DNA of 64,000 nucleotides. Source: Bizionia saleffrena (GTDB lineage: Bacteria > Bacteroidota > Bacteroidia > Flavobacteriales > Flavobacteriaceae). The stretch lies in NCBI RefSeq assembly GCF_008086175.1, contig NZ_VSKM01000004.1:124001-188000 (forward strand), in the 5' to 3' direction. Made by a program: the position numbers and the translations under genes. The notes under the pieces are model-generated. The model saw only the letters and a program-made list of their open reading frames with translations, was not told where the DNA came from and did not search any database. Of the stretch, positions 52,637 through 61,518 are shown piece by piece. How positions within the stretch are numbered: the stretch's first letter is position 1; the number at the start of each line of letters is the position of its first letter.

Positions 52637-55467
52637 TTTCTAGTGTTCTCTAAACTTTGTATGGTATCGTAAGCAAAAAACTTAACCTCTTCATTTCTAT
52701 GTTTTTTATACGGAAGAATTACTGGGAGATAACTAACATCTTCCAGTTGCTTAATAAGGTTTAAAATCTCTAATTTCATTTTCTTTCCCCTACTCTTCAG
52801 AAGCCTATTTATATATGTTTTTTCTGGAATACGTTTCAAGTTTAACACAGAAGCATCAAACGCTGCTTCATCTATAACAAAATGCTCTATTAAAGGAAAC
52901 AGCTTACGCTTTAAATCGCTTTGTATTAGGTTATCTAAAAACTCCAAAGCATTAACTCTGGCCTCTTTAACATTGCTTAATAATCCGGAATAGGTGACTT
53001 CAATATCATCTTCATAATAGGCCAAACTCAACAATTTAAATATACATTTCAAACTGTGCTGTTGTTGCTGTTTAAGTAACGCTTCAATGCTTTGTCGCGC
53101 TAATAAAATTTCGGTGCCTTTATCGCTAAAATCGAGAGTCTTTGAACTTTCATCTATAGTATATCGCACAGAAATCATCGCGTTTAAGGTAGACTTATAG
53201 TACTTACTTTCTTTAATAATAAGGCTTTTAAGCTGGCGTTTATTAAAGTACAGTTTACTATTCTTATTTTTTAATTTGATTAATGATTTCGAGGCCTCTA
53301 AACGGATAACAATATCGCGACTTCGCATTAATCTAAATAATACTTTCACCGCATCCTGGGTTTTGAATGCTTCAATAACGCGTGGCAAATGTTGTTTAAT
53401 ATTATCTTTAAGCGTTTCATTTTGCTCAAGTTCTAAAATGGTATCAATTATTTTAGGACCAAATTCTATTAAAGCTTTTATGGCATTTTTTCGTTGCTCT
53501 ACATCATCAATAAACTCTAATAATGTGTCAATATATTTTTGATTACTTGTTATTCCCGCGGCTTCAATAGCGCGCGCTACAATAAAAGGATCGCGATTGT
53601 TTAAATGCACCGATATAAACGGATAATATTTTTGCAACCCAGAATAAGCAATAGTAATTAAAAGTTCTCCGACCGCTTCTTTTCTACTGAAACCTTCGGG
53701 TGAATTTAAAAGTCTTACCCTATATTGTATTCTTGATTCTAACTGATATTTATTGGCTAGATGTTGGTTGTTTGAAGCTTCTTTTGCTAAACAAAGTAAA
53801 GCGGCACTCGCTATATAATCACTTCCATTATTCAAATATTTATTAAAAAAATGCTCTTCAGTAAATGACGAATGATTTAATATATATTCTAAAGCAGTCA
53901 AGACTAAAGCGTCGTCCTTAATGTAAACTAACTGTTGTACTTTATTTAAAGCTGTTCCTTTATCGTAGTCATATAAATGTTTAATCGCTTCCATTTTTAT
54001 GGCAGTTGAAGAATGTTCTAATAAGTGAATTACATTCGACTTTAAACTCTTTAATTTATAACTACTTAAGTGTTTTAATAAAGACGAAATATCTTCTTCA
54101 CTTCCATTATTCAAAATATCTAAAGCAACACTCAAGGTTGTATCCCCTTTCTGCATTTTTTTGTCATTAGATTCTTGGGATAAATTTCTTTGAATATTCT
54201 CTCTGAAGGATTCGTAATACGCTTCACGTAGTCTGTAAATTAAAATAATCCAAACAAAGACAAAGAGCAATACAATAACAGTAATATAAGAACTATTTAA
54301 ATCTAGCCTTCTAATTAAAAACAATAACATTAATCCCGAAACACCTGTAGCAATGCTATCTACAACTACATCGATAAAAGATTTGGCCTGGTTTTTAATA
54401 AGCAGCGGAATTGGTAAAACCGATAATTCTACGGCTGCTTTATTAAGTGACTGCTTAAAGCTACCATCGATACCTTTAATTATTATTAGCACCCACAGCT
54501 CTGGGAAAGTCAAAAATAACAAACACCCTAAAGCAATACCTAAAGGTAAAATAAGCAATGTTGAAGACACGCCTAATTTACTCAGTACGCGATTGGTTAA
54601 AAACAACTGAATAACCAGTGCTATAACATTAAACGTCGAAAACCAAAACCCAAAAAAGGTGGCCAACTCATCAGGGTCGCTAATGGCTTTATAAGCAAAA
54701 TCACTAAATTGAAAATCGACCAACTTAGCAATGATTACCCCTATACCTGTTATTAAGGCTAAATAGGTTAAATGTTTCGATTTTGATATTAAAATGATGG
54801 AAGAGTCTTCGAGCATTGTTTTATCTACTTTGCGTTGTTTACGAACATAGATATTCATTTTACGAATACGCAGCTTCCATATTTTTTTCAAAATAGGAAT
54901 ACAAAACAGGATTAAGACACCCGCTAACAAAACCACTATTTTATTACCAAAACTCGAGACAATAATACTGGTTAAATAGCCTCCAAAAATACCACCCGCT
55001 ATCGCACCTGCACCAATAAAGCCAAATAATCGTTTGGCTTCTCGCGCATTATAAACCATATTGGCCAAAATCCAGAATTGTGAGGTAGCAATAACAGCAA
55101 AAAGGGAAACCCCAAGATAATACACATATAAAAGCGCACTATTTAACAACGAAAATTGGAGAAATAAACTCAGCAAAAGAAAGCTAACACTAAAGCTTAT
55201 TAATGAAATGATGGTGACGTTAAGTATTGAGAATTTTCTTAACGCTTTGTTGTAAAAATAGGAGGTTGCCACGGCAACACCAGCGACTAGCAAGTAACCG
55301 TAAGGCAGGTGCTCGGCACCTAAACGCGAAAGAAAAAGGGCGTTTACAGTAGGCTTTACAATGAGTAAAACCGTGATAATTAAAAATACATACAATTGCA
55401 TTAAAAAAGAGATGTATATTTCACCATCTCTTAATCCAAATGTCTTGTTTATTAATTGTTTAAACAC
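52633..55467 (-). CDS. NTT/Npt1-type ATP/ADP carrier fused to HEAT repeats
   Basis: A 944-residue membrane protein starting with GTG. Residues 1-430 hold about 11-12 helices with NTT (Tlc/Npt1, ATP:ADP translocase) marks such as FLIITVLLIVKPTVNALFLSR, NAREAKRLFGFIGAGAIAGG and FWFSTFNVIALVIQLFLTNR. Residues about 440-944 are soluble helical repeats of HEAT type (SLLKHLSSYKLKSLKSNVI, VLTALEYILNHSS, DIVIRLEASKSLIKLKNK). NTT carriers are best known from energy parasites, where they import ATP; in a free-living bacterium the direction could be export. It lies 27 bases downstream of the second serine hydrolase gene on the same strand. Confidence 0.82.
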   Translation of the reverse strand: MFKQLINKTFGLRDGEIYISFLMQLYVFLIITVLLIVKPTVNALFLSRLGAEHLPYGYLLVAGVAVATSYFYNKALRKFSILNVTIISLISFSVSFLLLSLFLQFSLLNSALLYVYYLGVSLFAVIATSQFWILANMVYNAREAKRLFGFIGAGAIAGGIFGGYLTSIIVSSFGNKIVVLLAGVLILFCIPILKKIWKLRIRKMNIYVRKQRKVDKTMLEDSSIILISKSKHLTYLALITGIGVIIAKLVDFQFSDFAYKAISDPDELATFFGFWFSTFNVIALVIQLFLTNRVLSKLGVSSTLLILPLGIALGCLLFLTFPELWVLIIIKGIDGSFKQSLNKAAVELSVLPIPLLIKNQAKSFIDVVVDSIATGVSGLMLLFLIRRLDLNSSYITVIVLLFVFVWIILIYRLREAYYESFRENIQRNLSQESNDKKMQKGDTTLSVALDILNNGSEEDISSLLKHLSSYKLKSLKSNVIHLLEHSSTAIKMEAIKHLYDYDKGTALNKVQQLVYIKDDALVLTALEYILNHSSFTEEHFFNKYLNNGSDYIASAALLCLAKEASNNQHLANKYQLESRIQYRVRLLNSPEGFSRKEAVGELLITIAYSGLQKYYPFISVHLNNRDPFIVARAIEAAGITSNQKYIDTLLEFIDDVEQRKNAIKALIEFGPKIIDTILELEQNETLKDNIKQHLPRVIEAFKTQDAVKVLFRLMRSRDIVIRLEASKSLIKLKNKNSKLYFNKRQLKSLIIKESKYYKSTLNAMISVRYTIDESSKTLDFSDKGTEILLARQSIEALLKQQQQHSLKCIFKLLSLAYYEDDIEVTYSGLLSNVKEARVNALEFLDNLIQSDLKRKLFPLIEHFVIDEAAFDASVLNLKRIPEKTYINRLLKSRGKKMKLEILNLIKQLEDVSYLPVILPYKKHRNEEVKFFAYDTIQSLENTRN

Positions 55468-55494
55468 GTATTGCTAATTTACTGTTGGAGTTTC

Positions 55495-56403
55495 TTACAG
55501 TAAATAACGCGATTTTTTTAAAACTTTATCCAATGGTTCAACCAAATTTCTAATAATTTGTTCGCCAAAATTGTCATCTATTAATGCGACAATAATGTAT
55601 TTTCTGTTGGGCCCCCAAACTAAAGCAGAATCTGAATGGAAATTTTTCCAAGAACCCGATTTTCTATAGACGTTTGCTGTTGGCGCAATACGATCTAATG
55701 TATTTACAAATTTATGGTGTAACGCTGGGTCTTTCATAATATCTAACATTTCCTTAGAGCGTTTTGTATTCACTAAATTACCCATTGCCAATTGGTAGTA
55801 AAAACTACACACTTGCTTAGTTGTAGCCGCGTGGCTTAACCCTTTCATTGGTTCTGGATGACGTTTTCCAGAAGCTGCATACCGTTTACCTACCCATAGG
55901 CCGCCACCAACATTCTCGTCGTACAATTTAGTTTCTGGCGCTCTTAAAACAGCTTCAATTTTGTCGTAACCTAAACGATCAATCATTCGTGTTGAGGCTT
56001 GGTTATTCGATTTACTAATCATTAATCGTAAATCGTTTCTTACGTCTTTAGTGTCTTTAAGCTCACCTTTATCAATCGCATCCATTGCTGCTAGCAAAAT
56101 AGCTATTTTAGGTAAACTCGCAGCGTACATCATATCTTCATCGTTAATACCAGCGTACCTAATATTAGTTTCATCACTTAAATCTACAATACCAATAGAC
56201 ATTTTCTTAGCGTCTATTAGATGTCTCCATTTAGCGTTAGAATTAATTTCGGTATTTAAAATATCTTGGAGAGAGGTGTCTTGTAATTGTGAAATATTCT
56301 CTATACCATTTAAACAGTCTATTGGCAATTTTTGTTGAGAAAATCCGGAAAAACTTAGAAAAAGAAGTAGCAATAGAAAGCTACATTTGATGTGTTTATT
56401 CAT
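55495..56403 (-). CDS. Exported class A beta-lactamase-like serine hydrolase (second)
   Basis: A 302-residue protein with a signal peptide (MNKHIKCSFLLLLLFLSFSG, cut near FSQ). Motifs are S96-L-P-K99 (AASLPKIAIL), SNN (SKSNNQAST) and KSG (VYRKSGSWK). The length is that of class A beta-lactamases. It is a paralogue in fold of the hydrolase at 51317, and heads the minus-strand operon with the ATP carrier. Real beta-lactamase activity is possible but the context suggests an envelope function. Confidence 0.85.
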   Translation of the reverse strand: MNKHIKCSFLLLLLFLSFSGFSQQKLPIDCLNGIENISQLQDTSLQDILNTEINSNAKWRHLIDAKKMSIGIVDLSDETNIRYAGINDEDMMYAASLPKIAILLAAMDAIDKGELKDTKDVRNDLRLMISKSNNQASTRMIDRLGYDKIEAVLRAPETKLYDENVGGGLWVGKRYAASGKRHPEPMKGLSHAATTKQVCSFYYQLAMGNLVNTKRSKEMLDIMKDPALHHKFVNTLDRIAPTANVYRKSGSWKNFHSDSALVWGPNRKYIIVALIDDNFGEQIIRNLVEPLDKVLKKSRYLL

Positions 56404-56679
56404 ATACTATAAATTTATTTTATTAAATTAAAATTTATTTGTTGTTTCTTAAAAGGGAGTATTAAATATTAATTACTAACGATGCAATATACAACTAAAT
56501 CATAAACTATTAAAAATCAAGTCGTTAAAGTTGTATTATAGTTTATCGTTCCTTTTAATTGAAAAATAACGCCGTTTTCAAAATTAAATTGTGCTTGTTT
56601 TTTATTTTACCTTAATTAATCTAATCTTTAGAATTAATCTAAAAAAGAGAGGTTTGGTTACTGCCGCCATTAGGCGTTT
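56404..56679. other. Intergenic region upstream of the second serine hydrolase
   Basis: AT-rich spacer between the hydrolase start and the end of the DUF72 pseudogene. No gene or clear promoter box is seen. Confidence 0.4.
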
Positions 56680-57524
56680 TTAATTGACCCCTATAGCCTT
56701 ATTTATCTCTGCCATAAAATAGGTCGCTAACAGTGCAGTTTCTTCTTCTATATTTTGATGATTAAATAATTTACGTCTTGAATCCCTTCAGTTTTCCATT
56801 GTGTTAAACTACTACGCCATCGTCTAATCGTTGGTAATCAGAAGAATGAGTTACACTAACAAAACGGATAAATGCAGATGAATTAATCAACTACATACGC
56901 AGAATATCGCGCCTACCAACAGTATCTACGATTATATTGGAGATAGTATGTGCCTCTAAAAGTTGATAAAATGCCTCAGAAACGTATGGATTATTGTACC
57001 ATTCAGTATGTCTAAATTCGATTACTAAAGGAATCTCTTTCGACCATTTGTAAACGAAATCACGTACCAAGTTAAATTACTTGGCGTAAAATTAGTGTGC
57101 ATTTGCAAGAAAAAGAACCTAACTTTTCTTTTAAATTTGACGCATTATATAAAAAGTCTTTAACCTCTACTTCTACTCCATTTAATCTTTTTGAATTACT
57201 GCTATCCTGAAATAATTTTGCGAAGAATTTAAAATTTGCCAGCGTATTATCATACCAAATTGTAAACTGTGCAGCAGGAAAAAAATTATAATACGTTGTA
57301 TTCAATTCAACGAAATTAAACTGAGACGAATAATACGCCAATTCGTCTTTTGTTCCTTTGGGGTAAAGTCATTTTAAATCGGCTTTGCTTAATTTTGGAC
57401 GACTCACGTGTACTTTAAGAGCAATATTATTTCTGGTGGAAGCCAATGTTTTCGCCGTATCGCTATGTCCTCTAGGGAGTATAAAATCAATGTTTTCTGG
57501 ATTGTTGACGCTTACAATCTTCAT
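56680..57524 (-). pseudogene. DUF72 family pseudogene, multiply disrupted
   Basis: Read on the minus strand, the DUF72 protein can be followed in pieces: MKIVSVNNPENIDFILPRGH, a TGA stop at about 57374, then YPKGTKDELAYYSSQFNFVE and VELNTTYYNFFP, a frameshift near 57110, LQMHTNFTPSN, another shift, IPLVIEFRHTEWYNNP and SNIIVDTVGRRDILRM, a TAG stop, FIRFVSVTHSSDYQ, further disruption, and finally TALLATYFMAEINKA before the stop at 56680. At least two stops and several frameshifts show an old pseudogene. Confidence 0.88.
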
Positions 57525-57638
57525 TTTTAATAATTTTTCAATAAATATAATTGTTCATAAACCAGTTAACAAGTTAATCTTATTACAAATTATTGAGATC
57601 TCTTTGTGAGTACTTTTATATAAAATGATTTAAGAATT

Positions 57639-58055
57639 ATGAGCACACGTAAAGAGCAATTATTAGCGATAAGACCAGTGATATCATCAATTAAAATCAC
57701 TGAAAATATGAGTAGTGGCGAACGCTTTCAAAATGAAACACTTCGTCCCATCATAAAACTTCAAAGTGAATTGTTTACGGAAGTTTTTAGAAATTACATT
57801 GCGAAACATAAAAATGTATTTTATGAATTAACACTAGAAAAGCGTCTACATTATATTGAAAACGGGCTGCAAAAAGATATGAAATTACGAAATGCCCTTA
57901 AAGGGATGGTAATTGGCCTATTTACAGTGGAAGAATATGCTAATTATATTAAAAATTCTTCAGCTTTAAATAAACGCTTAATCAATATAGTAAGAGAACG
58001 CTTACAAAGTAACATACAATTATTCGAGAAATCGCAAACTTTATCTGCTGTTTAA
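57639..58055 (+). CDS. Conserved flavobacterial hypothetical protein (138 residues)
   Basis: A soluble, mostly helical protein: LLAIRPVISSIKI opens it, LRPIIKLQSELFTEVFRNYI is the core, and YANYIKNSSALNKRLINIV follows. I know similar Bacteroidota proteins (sometimes carelessly named glyoxalase) but no function. It lies 7 bases before the GreA-like gene and probably forms a three-gene transcript with it and the methyltransferase. Confidence 0.7.
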   Translation: MSTRKEQLLAIRPVISSIKITENMSSGERFQNETLRPIIKLQSELFTEVFRNYIAKHKNVFYELTLEKRLHYIENGLQKDMKLRNALKGMVIGLFTVEEYANYIKNSSALNKRLINIVRERLQSNIQLFEKSQTLSAV

Positions 58056-58061
58056 TTAGTA

Positions 58062-58505
58062 ATGACGACAAAAAAACTCTTATTACAAGCCTGTAAAGAT
58101 AATGTTGAAAAACGCATTACGGATTACAGAAATGAAATGGCATTACTTGCTGAAGCCATTGAAAATAATGACAAAGAATCTGAAGATGGAGATGGTGGCA
58201 ACGGGAAATTATTAAATGATATTGAAAAGAATGCTGGCTATTTAAATGAAGCCCTTAAAACCCGTGATTTTTTGGCGCAAATAAACCCTAATAGCACGCA
58301 CACAACTGCAGCTTTAGGAAGCATCGTTAAAACCGAAACTATTGTTTTTTACTTATCTACTAGTGTAGGCCAAATTGAAATTGAAAACGAAATTTATTAT
58401 GCCATTTCGTTGCAATCCCCTATCGGTATGCTATTAAAAGGAAAATCTAAAACGGACAGCTTTACATTTAATGACAAAAAGTATACGGTTGTAGATATTT
58501 TATAA
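58062..58505 (+). CDS. GreA/GreB-like C-terminal domain protein
   Basis: A 147-residue protein: an N-terminal helical hairpin (residues 1-75, with a charged loop NDKESEDGDGGN) and a C-terminal beta domain ending AISLQSPIGMLLKGKSKTDS and FTFNDKKYTVVDIL, which resembles the GreA/GreB C-terminal FKBP-like domain. The acidic loop is where Gre factors carry catalytic acids, so a transcription-cleavage or anti-Gre role is conceivable. Such genes are often mislabelled as 3-oxoacyl-ACP synthase. Confidence 0.65.
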   Translation: MTTKKLLLQACKDNVEKRITDYRNEMALLAEAIENNDKESEDGDGGNGKLLNDIEKNAGYLNEALKTRDFLAQINPNSTHTTAALGSIVKTETIVFYLSTSVGQIEIENEIYYAISLQSPIGMLLKGKSKTDSFTFNDKKYTVVDIL

Positions 58506-58532
58506 GCAGCTCTTTTTTAACACACTTCTATA

Positions 58533-59249
58533 ATGATAGATATTTATGAGCCTAAATTTGTTGAAAAGCTTTTTGATAAAATGAGCACGTCGTATTCTAA
58601 AATGAATTACCTAACTTCCTTTGGGTTTAGCGAGCGATGGCGAAAGCAATGTGTTGAAGAAATTAACATCGAAAAAGGAAAAACGACCGTCGATTTAATG
58701 ACGGGTATGGGAGAATGTTGGAAACATATTTTAAAAAATAGTGACAATACGTCTAAACTCATTGCTATAGATTTCTCTACGGAAATGATTAACCGTGCCA
58801 GAAAAAAGAAACGCAAGTATAAAGGTTATAATATAGATATTTTAAAAGAAAATATTTTTGAAAACTCTATTCCTAATAACTCTGCCGATTACGTGATTTC
58901 TGGTTTTGGTTTAAAAACATTTAATAACAAGCAGCTTGAAAAATTAGCCATTGAAATTAATAGAATTTTAAAGCCAGGTGGAAAATTTTCACTAATTGAC
59001 GTTTCTGTGCCAAATCGTACGCTTCTAAATCCGTTTTATATGTTTTATCTTAAAAAAATGGTTCCTGTTTTTGGAAAACTGTTTTTAGGAAATCCGGAAA
59101 CTTATAAAATGCTTGGCGTTTATACTGAAGCTTTTAAGAACTCTGGTGCCGTATATAATATTTTTAGAAATTTGAAATTTGAAGTCGAAAATGTCGATTA
59201 TTTTTATGGGTGTGCCACTGGTATAAAAGGTTATAAAACAACTATTTAA
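58533..59249 (+). CDS. Class I SAM-dependent methyltransferase (UbiE/MenG-like)
   Basis: A 238-residue methyltransferase: MSTSYSKMNYLTSFGFSERW resembles the UbiE start, VDLMTGMGECWKHI is motif I, IAIDFSTEMINRAR the acidic loop, and YVISGFGLKTFNN motif II, then LKPGGKFSLIDVSVP. It is close to the demethylmenaquinone methyltransferase branch, but the main menG gene of the organism could be elsewhere, so the substrate is open. Confidence 0.85.
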   Translation: MIDIYEPKFVEKLFDKMSTSYSKMNYLTSFGFSERWRKQCVEEINIEKGKTTVDLMTGMGECWKHILKNSDNTSKLIAIDFSTEMINRARKKKRKYKGYNIDILKENIFENSIPNNSADYVISGFGLKTFNNKQLEKLAIEINRILKPGGKFSLIDVSVPNRTLLNPFYMFYLKKMVPVFGKLFLGNPETYKMLGVYTEAFKNSGAVYNIFRNLKFEVENVDYFYGCATGIKGYKTTI

Positions 59250-59325
59250 ATAACGTTATTTAGTAGTTTCAAATTAGTTTTTATGTTGGTTACTGCTACG
59301 CTTTACGAAATATGCTAAAATCTAA

Positions 59326-59994
59326 TTAAATGGTAGAAACTCCATTTAAATCGGTAGTCAATACGTTACTCATATAATTAAAATATGGACGAATAGCTTT
59401 AAATGAATCACTTACAAGGTCGGTGAAGTTAGGATCTAAAACTTCGGCATCAGTAAAGTTTTTAGTAAATATAAATTGCTTCTTTCTTATTAAATCTATG
59501 TTTTTATGATCGCGGCTAAATCCTTTGGGTGCTGTTTTTACTTCATCCCCAGTAAGTGTTCCCCAAGTGTTTTTTAAGACTGCTCCTTCTAAAACCTCAC
59601 GCATTTCACTCGCATCAGTTTCAAATTCTTTGCGGATTCTTAATAAATCGGTTGGCTCTGGATTCCAAAAGCCTGCAGCCATAAAACTTTTATTATTAGG
59701 TTGGATTTGCAAATAATACCCACCTCTTAGTTCTGGTTTCACCCTATGAAAAGACCCTCCAAAATGTATTTTATAAGGTAGTTTGTTTTTAGAAAAACGC
59801 ACATCGCGATAAATCCTAAAAATCTTCACTTTATCTACATTGTCGTGTGTATTCAGGACTTCTAAAATTGAATTATAGACTATTTTTATTTCGGTTTCAA
59901 TATTTCTAAATTCTTGTTTATTGTCGGCAAACCATTCTCTATTATTATTTTTTTCTAATGCGTTTAAGAATTTAAATATAGGCTTTGCATTCAT
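59326..59994 (-). CDS. DUF2461 domain protein (TIGR02453)
   Basis: A 222-residue protein with FKFLNALEKNNNREWFADNK at the start, KIFRIYRDVRFSKNKLPYK in the middle and GGYYLQIQPNNKSFMAAGFW, the conserved blocks of DUF2461. The family's function is unknown. It has no signal peptide. Convergent with the methyltransferase gene. Confidence 0.92.
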   Translation of the reverse strand: MNAKPIFKFLNALEKNNNREWFADNKQEFRNIETEIKIVYNSILEVLNTHDNVDKVKIFRIYRDVRFSKNKLPYKIHFGGSFHRVKPELRGGYYLQIQPNNKSFMAAGFWNPEPTDLLRIRKEFETDASEMREVLEGAVLKNTWGTLTGDEVKTAPKGFSRDHKNIDLIRKKQFIFTKNFTDAEVLDPNFTDLVSDSFKAIRPYFNYMSNVLTTDLNGVSTI

Positions 59995-60029
59995 TTTTGT
60001 GACTTTTTTTAGTTTTTAAAAATAGAAAA

Positions 60030-60050
60030 AGCCTCGGAATACCCGAGACT
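60030..60050 (-). terminator. Terminator after the small lipoprotein gene
   Basis: CTCGG (60033-60037) pairs with CCGAG (60043-60047), extended by flanking pairs; on the minus strand it is followed by TTTTTCTATTTTT. A second AT-rich hairpin (TAATTAGTTA / TAACTAATTA, 60057-60079) lies just upstream. Confidence 0.65.
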
Positions 60051-60099
60051 CTAAGCTAATTAGTTATTATAACTAATTATTTTAATGGTGTACAGCACA

Positions 60100-60231
60100 T
60101 TAATCTACTGCATCTTCAATATCATCTGCAACATCTTCAATAGCGTCTCCTGCAGATTTTTCTTCTCTACATCCTGTAAAAACAGTTGCCATTGTAAATA
60201 ATACAATAAATGTATAGGCTAATTTTTTCAT
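60100..60231 (-). CDS. Small lipoprotein (43 residues)
   Basis: A very short gene: MKKLAYTFIVLFTMATVFTG followed by Cys21, then CREEKSAGDAIEDVADDIED. The lipobox V-F-T-G-C and acidic tail with DAIEDVADDIEDAVD-like heptads resemble entericidin-type or small stress lipoproteins. Function unknown. A terminator follows. The clean signal peptide and terminator support a real gene. Confidence 0.7.
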   Translation of the reverse strand: MKKLAYTFIVLFTMATVFTGCREEKSAGDAIEDVADDIEDAVD

Positions 60232-60345
60232 TTTTGTGGTTTTTAAAGTTAATATTAGTTTTTAGTTTAAATAAATATAATCAATTTTCAACTAATTTTC
60301 GCTTCTTATTATAATTTTATTATTGACTACATTTTATTGTTATTA

Positions 60346-60507
60346 TTACTTTTTTAACCCGCCATTTATAAGTGACAGTATAAAAAGCACTATAAATATG
60401 AAGAAACATATTTTAGCTATTCCAGCTGCTCCTCCGGCAATGCCTCCAAAGCCTAAAACCCCAGCGATTAATGCAATAATAATGAATGTGATGGTTCAAC
60501 GTAACAT
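60346..60507 (-). pseudogene. DUF1328/YtjA small membrane protein with TGA at Trp4
   Basis: The frame reads [25 protein letters not shown], then [20 protein letters not shown] and SLINGGLKK. This is a DUF1328 (YtjA) protein whose relatives begin M-L-R-W; the tryptophan codon TGG has become TGA. Everything downstream is intact and no in-frame ATG restores it. Either it is a fresh pseudogene or the base is a sequencing error. Confidence 0.8.
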
Positions 60508-60537
60508 AATTTCTGGTTTTAAGGTTAATATTAAATT

Positions 60538-61446
60538 CTATTGCTTTTCTTCTTTTGGTTGTTTCTCAACGTTATTTTTGTCTAATGTTAATTCGTTATC
60601 AAATTGTAATGTTCTTATAGGGAACGGTATATTAATATCGTTTTTATCGAATGCTTTTTTTAATGCGATAATGGCCGTATTGATGGCTCTAAGTTTATAA
60701 ATGGCTTTATCACCCTCAATCCAAAATCGGCATAAAAAATTAATAGAACTCCCCCCAAACTCTTGGTAATAAAATTCTACATCCTCCTCTTTTTCAATGC
60801 CTTTAAAAGCATTGACTATGGTTTTTTTTGTTAACTCTTCAACAAATTCAAGGTTAGACTCGTAACCCACACCGCAATTAAAAGAGACTCTTATTTTTGG
60901 CGTTAAAGAATAGTTTTTTACTGGATTTTCTAGAATATTCTTATTCGGTATCATTACCATATTATTATCAGCCTCTCTAACAACAAAATTTTTAAGGCTA
61001 ATTTCTACAACTTCTCCAGAGAATCCATTGGTTTCTACCCAATGTCCTAATTCTATAGATTTTCTAAAACTAAGTACAATACCAGCAAATGTATTACTTA
61101 GTGTACCTTGTAATGCCAAACCGATAACCAATCCGGAAACCCCTGCCGCTCCAATTAACGTTTCTAAAGTTTTGCTCAAATTGAGCACTCCTAACGCTAG
61201 AAATAACCCTATAGCAACAACAACAATAGTGGTCATTTTAGAAATGATATTGACTAGCGAATCTTGGTTTATGCGTTTAGAAATTAATCGTTTTACTAAT
61301 TTTGAAGCATATTTGGCGATATAATAAAAAGCGACTAATACTATAATTGCTATTAGTAAATTAGGCAGATTTTTTACAAAAGCATTAAACCAACTTAAAA
61401 GTTTCTCTGATAATAAATTAAATGATTTGTTAATTTGATCTTGCAT
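60538..61446 (-). CDS. Small-conductance mechanosensitive channel (MscS family)
   Basis: A 302-residue MscS protein: three N-terminal helices, the pore helix TM3 region LIGAAGVSGLVIGLALQGTL, then the beta domain SNTFAGIVLSFRKSIELGHWV and MIPNKNILENPVKNYS, and the C-terminal alpha/beta domain. It opens under membrane tension to release solutes on osmotic downshock. The length is close to E. coli MscS. Confidence 0.94.
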   Translation of the reverse strand: MQDQINKSFNLLSEKLLSWFNAFVKNLPNLLIAIIVLVAFYYIAKYASKLVKRLISKRINQDSLVNIISKMTTIVVVAIGLFLALGVLNLSKTLETLIGAAGVSGLVIGLALQGTLSNTFAGIVLSFRKSIELGHWVETNGFSGEVVEISLKNFVVREADNNMVMIPNKNILENPVKNYSLTPKIRVSFNCGVGYESNLEFVEELTKKTIVNAFKGIEKEEDVEFYYQEFGGSSINFLCRFWIEGDKAIYKLRAINTAIIALKKAFDKNDINIPFPIRTLQFDNELTLDKNNVEKQPKEEKQ

Positions 61447-61518
61447 TTTTAGTCGTTAGTTATGGGTTAATCAATAGGTGGTTAGAACATTTTTGTAATG
61501 ACATTATAAAACGGTGAG

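Noticed and set aside
60496-60498. TGA at Trp4 of DUF1328 as a sign of an alternative genetic code
   Set aside because: All large genes of the window use TGG for Trp and none contains TGA in frame.
60323-60700. A 125-codon plus-strand frame over the DUF1328 and MscS ends
   Set aside because: It is antisense to two recognisable minus-strand genes.
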